The notes beneath the pieces were generated by a model. That model was not told where the DNA came from. It saw only the letters and a list, made by a program, of their open reading frames with translations, and ran no database searches. A stretch of 64,000 nucleotides of DNA from Bradyrhizobium sp. ARR65 (lineage in GTDB: Bacteria > Pseudomonadota > Alphaproteobacteria > Rhizobiales > Xanthobacteraceae), in assembly GCF_000472385.1 (NCBI RefSeq), contig NZ_AWZU01000015.1, forward strand, positions 95,536-159,535, given 5' to 3'. Position 1 is the stretch's first letter. Every line of letters begins with the position of its first letter. This document shows positions 23,750-31,998 of the stretch, piece by piece. The translations under genes were made by a program, and so were the position numbers.

Positions 23750-25258
23750 TCACCCATACACGAACGCCTTGTCGTCCAGATCGATCGCCGGGATCTGGTC
23801 CTTCTCGGCCCAATAATCCTGGCTGTGCTGCCACTCCGGCTTGTCGCCGCGCTTGGGCAAGAGATGCATGTTGCGCATCATGTAGCCGGGATTGAAGTTC
23901 TCCGGATCGATCCAGGACAATAGCGGCATGTTGTGGTCCTCGGGCCGCAGCGCGACCTCGACTTTCCCGGCGCCCTTTTGCTTCATGTGCTTGAGCAGCC
24001 GGCAGACGAAATCCGCGACGAGATCGGCACGCAATGTCCAGCTTGCGCGGAAATAGCCGAATACCCAGGCCATGTTCGGAATGCCGGTGAACATCATGCC
24101 GCGATAGGTGACGGTCTGCGAGAAATCGAGCGGCTTGCCGTCGATCTCAAAATCGATATCGCCGAGCACATTGAGGTTGAAGCCCGTCGCCGTGACGATG
24201 ATGTCAGCCTCCAGGACCTTGCCCGATTTGAGCAAAATGCCTTTCCTGGTGAAGCGCTCGATCTCGTCGGTGACCACGGAGGCCTTGCCGCTTTTGATGC
24301 CTAAAAACATATCGGCATCGGGCACGAACGCGATGCGCTGGCGCCACGGCCGATAGCGCGGCGTGAAATGGGCAGCGACATCATAGTCCGGCCCGAGCAC
24401 AGCGGTGATCTGGCCGATCAGCTCTTTCTTCACCTGCTCCGGCTCGGCCACGCAGCGCTTGGTGAAGGCATCCTGCTCGTAAAGAATCTTGCGCCGGACA
24501 ATCTCGTGGATCCATTCTTCCTTCACCTGCAGGCGACGCAACTCCTCGGCGACCTCAATGGCATTGCGCCCGAGCCGGAAATAGGTCGGCGAGCGCTGCA
24601 GCATGGTGACGTGCTCGCATTTTTCGGCGATGTTGGGGATCAGCGTGGCCGCCGTCGCGCCGGAGCCGATCACGACGACATTCTTTCCTGTCAGATCGAG
24701 CTCGTCGGGCCAGCGCTGCGGATGCACGATACGGCCATCAAACTCGTTCATGCCCGGCCAATTCGGCGTGTACCCTTCGGAATGCCGATAATAGCCCTGG
24801 CACATCCACAAAAAATTCGCAGTGAAGGTCGCGCGCTCGCCACTGTCCGTCTTCTCCGCCGCGATGGTCCAGAGCCTGGTTTCGCTCGACCAGTTCGCCG
24901 ACAGGATGCGGTGCCTGTAGCGGATGTGCCTGGCGAGATCGTTCTCCTCGATCACCTCGCCCATATAGGAAAGGATCTCGGCGGCCGTCGCGATCGGAGG
25001 GCCGACCCAGGGTTTGAAGCGATAGCCGAAGGTGTGGAGATCGCTGTCGGAGCGGATGCCCGGATATTTATGCGTGATCCAGGTGCCGCCGAAGCTCTCC
25101 TGCGCTTCAATGATCACGAAGCTCGTGCCGGGAAGCTGGGTCGTCAAATGATAGGCGCTGCCGATGCCGGAAATGCCGGCGCCGACGATCAGCACATCGA
25201 AATGTTCGGGTGTTGGGGCCGTGAGATTGGAGATCGATCGCGCGGTCTCGATATTCAT
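23750..25258 (-). CDS. Flavin-containing, NAD(P)H-dependent monooxygenase of the Baeyer-Villiger type
   Basis: FAD enzyme of 502 residues. The first Rossmann motif is GAGISGIG (G26, G28, G31) for FAD; a second nucleotide motif GSGATAATL (about 197) binds NADPH. Between them is FDGRIVHPQRWP (about 172), which fits the FxGxxxHxxxW(P/D) fingerprint of type I Baeyer-Villiger monooxygenases. Such enzymes insert oxygen next to a ketone, or oxidise sulfides or amines; the native substrate cannot be told. It is monocistronic. The start ATG at 25258 gives MNIETARSIS with the FAD motif at the usual distance. Confidence 0.9.
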   Translation of the reverse strand: MNIETARSISNLTAPTPEHFDVLIVGAGISGIGSAYHLTTQLPGTSFVIIEAQESFGGTWITHKYPGIRSDSDLHTFGYRFKPWVGPPIATAAEILSYMGEVIEENDLARHIRYRHRILSANWSSETRLWTIAAEKTDSGERATFTANFLWMCQGYYRHSEGYTPNWPGMNEFDGRIVHPQRWPDELDLTGKNVVVIGSGATAATLIPNIAEKCEHVTMLQRSPTYFRLGRNAIEVAEELRRLQVKEEWIHEIVRRKILYEQDAFTKRCVAEPEQVKKELIGQITAVLGPDYDVAAHFTPRYRPWRQRIAFVPDADMFLGIKSGKASVVTDEIERFTRKGILLKSGKVLEADIIVTATGFNLNVLGDIDFEIDGKPLDFSQTVTYRGMMFTGIPNMAWVFGYFRASWTLRADLVADFVCRLLKHMKQKGAGKVEVALRPEDHNMPLLSWIDPENFNPGYMMRNMHLLPKRGDKPEWQHSQDYWAEKDQIPAIDLDDKAFVYG

Positions 25259-25367
25259 TTGGTTGCTTCCGTTCCCTGGACTTGGTCTCTTTCCGGACCT
25301 TAATGTTCTCCGGTCGTCGCTTAGCGGCGACGCCTCGCAAAATGATTTAGATCAATTGCTCACGCAA

Positions 25368-26126
25368 TCACAGCACAAAACCCCATTGCCGCGCGGTTTG
25401 CAGAATCCAGTCCTTGTAGAGCGTGAGGGGTGTGACTCCCGTCAAACCGCCGCAGCCAGCGCTGCCGTTCGGCCCGGTCGACCAGCTAATGACACCAACG
25501 ATGATCGGCGCGCCCTGCTGATCTTCGAACACCGGCCCGCCGGAATCGCCGGTGCAGGCGCCAAGTCCGTCCCTTAAGCCGCTTGTTGCCGGATCGACCA
25601 GCCGAATCTGCAAGCTGCCGGGCTTTCCCGTCGCGACCAGGCTTGCGCTGCGGATGATGCCGCCGCTTTTGCCGTCGCCGCGTACGGTCACGCCGATGCC
25701 GGCAATGGTGAATTTGCCGCCCGGCGAAATCGGCGGAACGGGCGCACCAAGCATCGCGGACGTTTTTCCCTTTGGCGGAATTTCGAGTTGCAACAGCGCC
25801 GCGTCGGCCGTCGCGCGATGCGCCAGCATCGCCTGCATCTGAAAGCCGGGGTGAATGGCAATGCGTTTCACATCCCTCAATTGCGGCTTCCGCTCGGCGT
25901 CATACTCGACGATCTTGTATTCGGCGCCGGGCTGCACGCAATGCGCGACCGTCAGCACCAGCGCGGGCGCGATCAGGCTGCCCGAGCAAAAATTGCCGCG
26001 CGAGCCGACAATGGTGACCACGGCGCGGCCAATGCCCTCGTTGGACGGCACCGCACCGCCCACGATGGCCTGGGCGGGCGAACTCAGCAGCACGACGGCG
26101 GCCGCGAATGGTGCAAGAATCTTCAT
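25368..26126 (-). CDS. Secreted trypsin-like serine protease
   Basis: Chymotrypsin-fold protease of 252 residues from the ATG at 26126. Signal peptide at 1-20 ending SPAQA, immediately followed by IVGGAV, the N-terminus of active trypsins. Catalytic triad: H62 (TVAHC), D108 (ATADAALLQLE) and S195 (CTGDSGGPVF); four Cys could form two disulfides. Because signal peptidase cleavage would itself expose Ile21, no propeptide is needed, so the enzyme may be active as soon as it is exported. Upstream starts at 26138 (ATG) and 26162 (TTG) are possible; I prefer 26126 because the signal peptide then begins normally with a Lys. Confidence 0.88.
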   Translation of the reverse strand: MKILAPFAAAVVLLSSPAQAIVGGAVPSNEGIGRAVVTIVGSRGNFCSGSLIAPALVLTVAHCVQPGAEYKIVEYDAERKPQLRDVKRIAIHPGFQMQAMLAHRATADAALLQLEIPPKGKTSAMLGAPVPPISPGGKFTIAGIGVTVRGDGKSGGIIRSASLVATGKPGSLQIRLVDPATSGLRDGLGACTGDSGGPVFEDQQGAPIIVGVISWSTGPNGSAGCGGLTGVTPLTLYKDWILQTARQWGFVL

Positions 26127-26237
26127 GTCTCCAGCCATAACCGCTCGCACACGTCGCGCCAAGGATGCATAACTGGCCCTCGGCCGGGCTGACCTGCTTG
26201 CCCGTTTGAAACAGCGTTTGAAAGCTTAGAGGACTTG

Positions 26238-26870
26238 ATGATTGAAGCGGTGATCTGGGATTTCGGCGGGGTGCTGACCACCTCGCCGTTCGAGGCTTTC
26301 GCGCGGTTCGAGCGCGAGCGCGGATTTCCGACGGACATCATCCGGCGCACCAACGCCGCCAATCATCTGGAAAACGCCTGGGCGAAATTCGAACGCGCGG
26401 AGATCGACATCGACGGATTCGACAAGCTGTTCGCCGCGGAGTCGCTGGCGCTGGGCGCGGAGGTGCGAGGGCGTGACGTGTTGCCGCTTCTCGCCGGCGA
26501 TCTGCGGCCGGAGATGGTCGAAGCCTTGAAGCGGATCAATGCCAAATTCAAGACCGGCTGCATCACCAACAATCTACCGGCCAACGCCATCGGCAGCGCC
26601 GCCGGCCGTGGGCTTTATATCGCGGAGGTGATGGCGCTGTTCGACCATGTCATCGAATCCGCCAAAATCGGCCTGCGCAAACCCGATCCGCGCATCTACG
26701 AGATGATGGTGGAGGCGCTGAAGGTCGATCCAAAGAGATGCGTTTATCTCGACGATCTCGGAATCAACTTGAAGCCGGCCCGCGCCATGGGGATGACGAC
26801 GATCAAGGTGACGAGCGCAGCGCAGGCGATTGCGGAGCTCGAGGCGGCGACGGCGTTGAAGCTCACCTGA
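26238..26870 (+). CDS. HAD-superfamily hydrolase, subfamily IA
   Basis: Haloacid dehalogenase-fold hydrolase of 210 residues. Motif I WDFGGVL has nucleophile D8 and G10, motif II is ITNN, motif III includes K in KIGLRKPDP, and motif IV is VYLDDLGINL. A helical cap domain lies at about 15-90. It resembles the epoxide-hydrolase N-terminal phosphatase/acyl-CoA-linked subgroup; the substrate is unknown. AGAGGA sits 4 bases before the ATG; a TTG one codon earlier is the alternative. Confidence 0.88.
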   Translation: MIEAVIWDFGGVLTTSPFEAFARFERERGFPTDIIRRTNAANHLENAWAKFERAEIDIDGFDKLFAAESLALGAEVRGRDVLPLLAGDLRPEMVEALKRINAKFKTGCITNNLPANAIGSAAGRGLYIAEVMALFDHVIESAKIGLRKPDPRIYEMMVEALKVDPKRCVYLDDLGINLKPARAMGMTTIKVTSAAQAIAELEAATALKLT

Positions 26871-26896
26871 CCAAAGACAGTAAGCCAAACCATCAC

Positions 26897-27006
26897 CGTC
26901 ACCTTGAGGAGGCGCGCAAGCGCCGTCTCGAAGGGCGACGGCCCCGCTGCTCGATCGTGGCCGGTCATCCTTCGAGGCTCGCTTACGCGAGCGCCGCAGG
27001 ATGACG
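26897..27006. repeat. Dispersed repeat, GTCATCCTTCGAGG family
   Basis: Opens GTCACCTTGAGGAGGCGCGC, has CGTCTCGAAGGGCGACG, and closes with GTCATCCTTCGAGGCTCGC followed by GCGCCGCAGGATGAC. Ends are inverted and inner arms pair GGCTCGC with GCGAGCG. It occupies the convergent gap before mtnA. Confidence 0.65.
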
Positions 27007-27016
27007 GAGCTAGCAG

Positions 27017-28123
27017 CTACTCCGCGGCGCTCGCCATCCGCTCCGGGAATGCAGCGGCCAGTGCCATGCGCTCCGGCCTCAGCACGCCGCGCTCCGTCAT
27101 CAGGCCCGTGACCAGCCGCGCCGGCGTCACATCGAACGCGTAGTTCGCGACCGGCGATTCCTGCGGTACGATCCGCACCGTCTCGATCCGTCCGTCGGCG
27201 GTGCGGCCGGTCATGGTCGCGACCTCTTCGCCACCGCGCTGCTCGATCGGCACCGCGCGCCCGTCGCTGACGTTAAAATCGATCGTCGGCGAAGGCAGCG
27301 CGACATAGAACGGCACGCCATTGTCGAAGGCCGCGAGCGCCTTGAGGTAAGTGCCGATCTTGTTGCAGACGTCACCATTGGCGGCGACGCGGTCGGTGCC
27401 GACAATGACGAGATCGACCATGCCATGCTGCATCAGATGGCCGCCGGTGTTGTCGGCAATGACGGTGTGCGGCACGCCGTGATGGCCGAGCTCCCAGGCG
27501 GTGAGCGATGCGCCCTGGTTGCGCGGACGGGTCTCGTCGACCCAGACATGGATGTTGTGGCCGCGATCATGCGCGAGATAGATCGGCGCCGTCGCCGTGC
27601 CCCAATCGACGGTAGCGAGCCAGCCGGCATTGCAATGGGTCAGCACGTTGACGGGTTCACCGGGCTTCTTGCGGACGGCAATCGCCTCGATCACCGCAAA
27701 CCCATTTTGCGCGATGCCCTGGTTGATGACGATATCCTCATCCGCAATCGCGACAGCGCGGGCGTAAGCCGCGGCCGCGCGCGCCGCCGGATCAAGCGGC
27801 TGCAACGCCGCGCGCATCTCCTCCAGGGCCCATCTCAGGTTGATCGCGGTCGGCCTCGTGGCAACCAGCACGCCGTACGCGCGATCGATCGCGGCATCGG
27901 TCGCATTTTCACGCATGGCGAGCGCCATGCCGAATGCTGCAGTGGCGCCGATCAGCGGCGCGCCGCGCACCAGCATGGAACGGATCGCTTCCGCGGCTTC
28001 CACGCAGTTCGTCAGCCGCGCAATCACGAACTCATGCGGCAGCCGCCGCTGGTCGATGGCACGGACCGACCAGCCATCCTCGTCGAGCCAGATACTTCGG
28101 AAATGTTTGCCATCGACCTTCAC
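27017..28123 (-). CDS. mtnA: S-methyl-5-thioribose-1-phosphate isomerase
   Basis: Cytoplasmic aldose-ketose isomerase of 368 residues in methylthioadenosine salvage: 5-methylthioribose-1-phosphate to 5-methylthioribulose-1-phosphate. It belongs to the eIF2B-alpha-like fold. Substrate-site patterns RGAPLIG (about 53) and NVLTHCNAGWLA with the catalytic Cys, and VGTDRVAANGD with the catalytic Asp, are intact. It begins with GTG, overlapping the mtnP stop by 4 bases, so mtnP-mtnA form one operon. The rest of the classical salvage cycle is not in the window. Confidence 0.95.
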   Translation of the reverse strand: MKVDGKHFRSIWLDEDGWSVRAIDQRRLPHEFVIARLTNCVEAAEAIRSMLVRGAPLIGATAAFGMALAMRENATDAAIDRAYGVLVATRPTAINLRWALEEMRAALQPLDPAARAAAAYARAVAIADEDIVINQGIAQNGFAVIEAIAVRKKPGEPVNVLTHCNAGWLATVDWGTATAPIYLAHDRGHNIHVWVDETRPRNQGASLTAWELGHHGVPHTVIADNTGGHLMQHGMVDLVIVGTDRVAANGDVCNKIGTYLKALAAFDNGVPFYVALPSPTIDFNVSDGRAVPIEQRGGEEVATMTGRTADGRIETVRIVPQESPVANYAFDVTPARLVTGLMTERGVLRPERMALAAAFPERMASAAE

Positions 28124-29022
28124 GGCACACCCATCTCTGTTGCGGTCTTAAGCCCAAGCACCCGCCCCGCCACCGCATCGAGCTTCTTCAATAGCTCGGG
28201 GTCGCGCGCTTCCGGCGCGGTGATCAACGCGGTGTCGAGCGCGCGATCGGAGCCGATCGGACAGGGCTCGTGCTCCCTGGGAAAATCCCGGGCCAACCGC
28301 GCCACCAGCGCCTTTGCCTTGTCGGCATTCGAATTCAGGACCCGGATGATGTCCTGCACGGTGACGGCATCATGATCCGGATGCCAGCAGTCGAAATCGG
28401 TCACCATCGCGACCGTAGCGTAGCAGATTTCAGCTTCCCGCGCGAGTTTCGCCTCGGGCATGTTGGTCATGCCGATCACGGAATAGCCGAGGCTCTTGTA
28501 AGTCATGCTCTCGGCATAACTGGAGAATTGGGGACCCTCCATGCAGAGATAGGTGCCTTCCCGGGCAATTCTGACGCCTTCGGCTTCCGCCGCCGCCGCA
28601 AGGTGGATGCGCAGCCGCGGCGAGACCGGATGAGCCATCGAGACATGGGCGACGCAGCCCTTGCCGAAAAACGAGCTCTCGCGCTTGTACGTGCGGTCGA
28701 CGAACTGGTCGACCAGTACGAAAGTTCCCGGCGGCAGTTCTTGCTTGAACGAGCCGCAGGCGGAGAGCGAAACCAGATCAGTAACACCGGCGCGCTTGAG
28801 CACATCGATGTTGGCGCGATAGTTGATATCAGAGGGCGACAGCCGATGGCCCTTGTCATGCCGCGGCAGGAACACGATCGGCAGCCCTGCTATGGTGCCG
28901 CGGCGTACGGGCGACGACGGCTCACCCCAGGGGCTCGTGATCGCCTCGTCGCGCGCATTTTCCAACCCCGGCAGATCGTAGATGCCGGAGCCGCCGATGA
29001 TACCAAGAACTGCCTTTGCCAT
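28120..29022 (-). CDS. mtnP: S-methyl-5'-thioadenosine phosphorylase
   Basis: Purine nucleoside phosphorylase-family enzyme of 300 residues that splits methylthioadenosine into adenine and 5-methylthioribose-1-phosphate. Visible motifs: GGSGIYD at the N-terminus (phosphate site), RHDKGH with SDINYRANI, MEGPQFSSYAES, and VTDFDCW, whose Asp favours 6-amino purines. GGGGAG lies 4 bases before the ATG. Co-translated with mtnA; methylthioadenosine arises from polyamine and homoserine-lactone synthesis. Confidence 0.95.
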   Translation of the reverse strand: MAKAVLGIIGGSGIYDLPGLENARDEAITSPWGEPSSPVRRGTIAGLPIVFLPRHDKGHRLSPSDINYRANIDVLKRAGVTDLVSLSACGSFKQELPPGTFVLVDQFVDRTYKRESSFFGKGCVAHVSMAHPVSPRLRIHLAAAAEAEGVRIAREGTYLCMEGPQFSSYAESMTYKSLGYSVIGMTNMPEAKLAREAEICYATVAMVTDFDCWHPDHDAVTVQDIIRVLNSNADKAKALVARLARDFPREHEPCPIGSDRALDTALITAPEARDPELLKKLDAVAGRVLGLKTATEMGVP

Positions 29023-29092
29023 GATCTCCCCGCTGGTCTGGTCCGAGCCAGTCTAGCGGAGATTTGCGGCGGGAGCGATGGTTGACGAAGAT

Positions 29093-29133
29093 GTCATTCT
29101 GGAGCGATGCGTCGGCATCGAACCCGGAATGAC
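29093..29133. repeat. Dispersed GTCATTCCGGGG repeat, short internally deleted copy
   Basis: 41 bases: GTCATTCTGGAGCGATGC, GCATCGAACCCGGAATGAC. It keeps both inverted ends of the family but lacks the central segment seen at 32892. Confidence 0.7.
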
Positions 29134-29146
29134 GGCGTGAAAACCG

Positions 29147-29416
29147 CTAAGCCGCCGTCGGCTGAAGCTGGTTCGCAACCATCCGTTGCAGCGTCTCGAC
29201 CGATTGGAAATTCTCCGGCGTGATCTCATCTTGCGGAATCGTGAAATCGAACTCCGCTTCCACCGAGAGCATCAGGTTGACCATGTCCATCGACGTCAGT
29301 CCGATGTCGACAAGCCTGGCCTCCGGCGCGACTTCAGCGGTGAGCGAACTCTGTTCGAGGACCGCTTTCACCAGGGCGACGATCCGGTTGCGAATATCGG
29401 CCTCGTGGCTTTGCAT
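29147..29416 (-). CDS. Acyl carrier protein-like, probable aminoacyl carrier protein
   Basis: Small acidic carrier protein of 89 residues with the four-helix ACP pattern. The phosphopantetheine attachment Ser is S42 in DIGLTSMDMVNLML, a variant of the usual DSL motif (Thr-Ser replaces Asp-Ser). It is divergent from the acyl-CoA dehydrogenase/ligase genes and is the probable substrate of the ligase at 30992, which in B. diazoefficiens loads an amino acid onto a neighbouring carrier protein. The ATG at 29416 has AGGG 6 bases upstream; a TTG two codons earlier is the alternative. Confidence 0.9.
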   Translation of the reverse strand: MQSHEADIRNRIVALVKAVLEQSSLTAEVAPEARLVDIGLTSMDMVNLMLSVEAEFDFTIPQDEITPENFQSVETLQRMVANQLQPTAA

Positions 29417-29745
29417 GCTCAACCCTTAATTCCTACAATCGAGATACGATGCCGCTGTCAGCGGAGCGCAGATTATAGGGACAAATGCCTGGCGTTGAGG
29501 CTGACGCATTCTAATCAAATGCGGCTTTTGCATTTAAGGCTAACGCGTCTTCACGATCTTTTTGCCAGCCAAACACCAGAGATTAACTGTCCATTTCGAA
29601 AGGCAATCATTTACCCTGAATTTCATCGACGCATTTGAATTAAATTCATAGCCTCCGGCCTCAATCGAAAACAATCAGGTAGTCGATGCCCGCAGCTGCT
29701 TCGACCTGACGCGCGGCACGACGCGATAAGAACCGGAGGTCGGTC
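29417..29745. promoter_or_regulatory. AT-richer divergent promoter region of the carrier protein cluster
   Basis: 329 bases between divergent genes, clearly lower in GC than its surroundings. It contains a near-direct repeat, AGGCTGACGCATTC (near 29498) and AGGCTAACGCGTCT (near 29540), and AT-rich tracts such as TTTGAATTAAATTC near 29640. Promoters for both directions are expected here; no known operator is recognised. Confidence 0.5.
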
Positions 29746-30969
29746 ATGAATGTCCAGCACGCCAGCTTCGACAAACCTGCGGCGGACGACGATCACCTGC
29801 TGATGGATCGGGGCTCGCTGTTCCTGCAGCGCACCGCAGCCGTTGCGGTCGCGGCCGCGGCCGAGGCGGAGGAGGTCGATCGCGACGCTCGCTTTCCGAG
29901 GGCCGCGATCGATGCTGCACGCGAACAGAAGCTCCTGGGCATGTTGATCCCCGTCGAATTCGGCGGCTTCGGCGCCTCGATCCAGGACGTGACCGAAATC
30001 TGCTACACGCTCGGCCGCGCCTGCGCATCGAGCGCGATGATCTTCGCCATGCACCAGACCAAGGTCGCCTGCCTGGTCCGGCACAGCGTCGGCAGCCGCT
30101 ACCACCAAGACCTGATGCGGCGCGTGGCGACCGAACAATTGCTGCTGGCATCATCGACCACCGAGGGCCAGAACGGCGGCAATATCCGCGCGAGCGCCGC
30201 GGCCGTCGAACACGATGCCAATGGGATTTCGCTCACCCGCAATGCCACCGTGATTTCCTATGGCGCCGAGGCCGACGGCATCGTCACCATCGCGCGCCGC
30301 GCCAGCGATGCCACGGCTTCCGACCAGGTGCTGCTGGCGGTGACTAAGGATCATTACACGCTTGCGCGCGGCCAGGGTTGGGAAACGCTGGGCATGCGCG
30401 GCACCTGCAGCGCGGGCTTCGAGCTGAAGATCAGGGGCCCGGCGGAAATGATCTTCCCCGAGGCCTATGAGAGGATTCACGCCCAAACGATGACTCCGGT
30501 CGCGCATCTCACCTGGTCCTCGGTGTGGGCCGGCATCGCGGCGGCGGCCGTCGAACGTGCCCAGCGCTTCATCCGCAAAGCCGCGCGCGGTGCGGGCGGC
30601 CAGATGCCGCCGGGCGCCGCGCATTACACGGCCGCGAAGATGTCCCTCACCAAGCTCCGCGCCATGATCGCAGGCCATCTCGACCTCTACGCCGTGCATG
30701 AATATGACGATCGCGTGCTGAGCTCGATCGACTTCCAGTCCGCGATCAACCTGTTGAAGGTGCAGGCCTCGGAGCTTGCGGTGGAGACCGCCACCCACGC
30801 CATGCGGGCCTGCGGCCTTGCCGGCTATCGCAATGACGGCGAATTCTCGATCGGCCGCCATTTGCGCGACGCGCTGTCTGCGCCACTGATGATCAACAAC
30901 GACCGTATCCTTGCGAATATCGCCACCGCCAGTTTGATGAGCGCCGTGCCCACGGCCCTTCGTGATTGA
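29746..30969 (+). CDS. Acyl-CoA dehydrogenase family protein in the carrier-protein cluster
   Basis: Flavoprotein of 407 residues of the acyl-CoA dehydrogenase superfamily. An N-terminal helical domain (FPRAAIDAAREQKLLGMLIP, AFGG-like EFGGFGAS) leads to the beta domain (LASSTTEGQNGGNIRAS, about 150) and C-terminal helices with MRACGLAGYRNDGEFSIGRH. In this context it could oxidise an amino acid or acyl group tethered to the carrier protein, as acyl-CoA dehydrogenase homologues do for prolyl- or other aminoacyl-carrier proteins in natural-product pathways; that is inference. GGAGG precedes the ATG. The ligase starts 22 bases downstream. Confidence 0.85.
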   Translation: MNVQHASFDKPAADDDHLLMDRGSLFLQRTAAVAVAAAAEAEEVDRDARFPRAAIDAAREQKLLGMLIPVEFGGFGASIQDVTEICYTLGRACASSAMIFAMHQTKVACLVRHSVGSRYHQDLMRRVATEQLLLASSTTEGQNGGNIRASAAAVEHDANGISLTRNATVISYGAEADGIVTIARRASDATASDQVLLAVTKDHYTLARGQGWETLGMRGTCSAGFELKIRGPAEMIFPEAYERIHAQTMTPVAHLTWSSVWAGIAAAAVERAQRFIRKAARGAGGQMPPGAAHYTAAKMSLTKLRAMIAGHLDLYAVHEYDDRVLSSIDFQSAINLLKVQASELAVETATHAMRACGLAGYRNDGEFSIGRHLRDALSAPLMINNDRILANIATASLMSAVPTALRD

Positions 30970-30991
30970 TGGAAATGCCAGGAATGCCGCT

Positions 30992-31972
30992 ATGACGATC
31001 GCCGTTCAAACCGATTCCCCCGAACTCGCGCCGCAATCGACCGATCCGCTCGACCACCTCGCCGACATCCTCTTTCACAGGATGGGCAGTGACGGCGTCT
31101 ATGCGCGCACCGCGCTTTATGAAGACGTGGTGGAGCGGCTTGCAGTCCTGATCAGCCAGCATCGCGAGCCGAATACCGAGGTGATGCGCTTTCCGCCGGT
31201 CATGAGCCGTACCCAGCTCGAGAAGTCCGGGTACCTCAAGAGCTTCCCTAATCTGCTCGGCTGCGTCTGCGGCCTGCATGGCACCGAACGCGAGATCCAC
31301 GCCGCGGTGAGCCGCTTTGATGCGGGCGGCGATTGGACCACATCGCTGTCGCCGGCCGACCTCGTGCTGTCGCCCGCCGCCTGCTATCCCGTCTATCCGA
31401 TCGCAGCACAGCGTGGCCGGCTGCCATCGGGCGGCTTGCGCTTCGACGTCGCCGCCGATTGCTTCCGCCGCGAGCCTTCGCGCCATCTCGATCGGCTGCA
31501 ATCCTTCCGGATGCGTGAATATGTCTGCATCGGCGATCCTTCTGACGTCGCAGCATTCCGCGAGCGCTGGATGGTGCGCGCGCAAGGTATCGCCCGCGAT
31601 CTCGGGCTGACCTTCAAGATCGATCAGGCGAGCGATCCCTTCTTTGGCCGAGTCGGCCAGATGAAGGCGGTGAGCCAGAAGCAGCAATCACTGAAATTCG
31701 AGCTACTGGTGCCGCTGCGCTCGGAGGATCAGCCGACCGCCTGCATGAGTTTCAATTATCACCGCGATCATTTCGGCACCACGTGGGGCATCGAGGATGC
31801 GAACGGCGAGCCGGCCCACACCGGCTGTGTTGCCTTCGGCATGGATAGGCTGGCCGTCGCCATGTTCCACACCCACGGCACGGACCTGACACGGTGGCCG
31901 GCGAAGGTGCGCGAAACGCTGGGGTTCTCGATCCACGCCAACGCCGACGCCCATGTCGAGGGTTGGCGCTGA
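30992..31972 (+). CDS. Amino acid--[acyl-carrier-protein] ligase (seryl-tRNA synthetase-like)
   Basis: Truncated class II aminoacyl-tRNA synthetase homologue of 326 residues that lacks a tRNA-binding arm. Family members activate an amino acid with ATP and load it on the phosphopantetheine of a small carrier protein. The zinc ligands known for B. diazoefficiens Bll0957 (C131, E176, C279) fall at exactly these positions when translation starts at 30992, which fixes the start; AGGA lies 8 bases upstream. Class II motifs are seen as FRREPSRHLDRLQSFRMREY (motif 2) and GCVAFGMDRLA (motif 3). The B. diazoefficiens enzyme prefers glycine; I expect the same here. Likely partner: the carrier protein at 29147. 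Confidence 0.95.
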   Translation: MTIAVQTDSPELAPQSTDPLDHLADILFHRMGSDGVYARTALYEDVVERLAVLISQHREPNTEVMRFPPVMSRTQLEKSGYLKSFPNLLGCVCGLHGTEREIHAAVSRFDAGGDWTTSLSPADLVLSPAACYPVYPIAAQRGRLPSGGLRFDVAADCFRREPSRHLDRLQSFRMREYVCIGDPSDVAAFRERWMVRAQGIARDLGLTFKIDQASDPFFGRVGQMKAVSQKQQSLKFELLVPLRSEDQPTACMSFNYHRDHFGTTWGIEDANGEPAHTGCVAFGMDRLAVAMFHTHGTDLTRWPAKVRETLGFSIHANADAHVEGWR

Positions 31973-31998
31973 GATCACGATCGTAAGCGGATGCTGTG

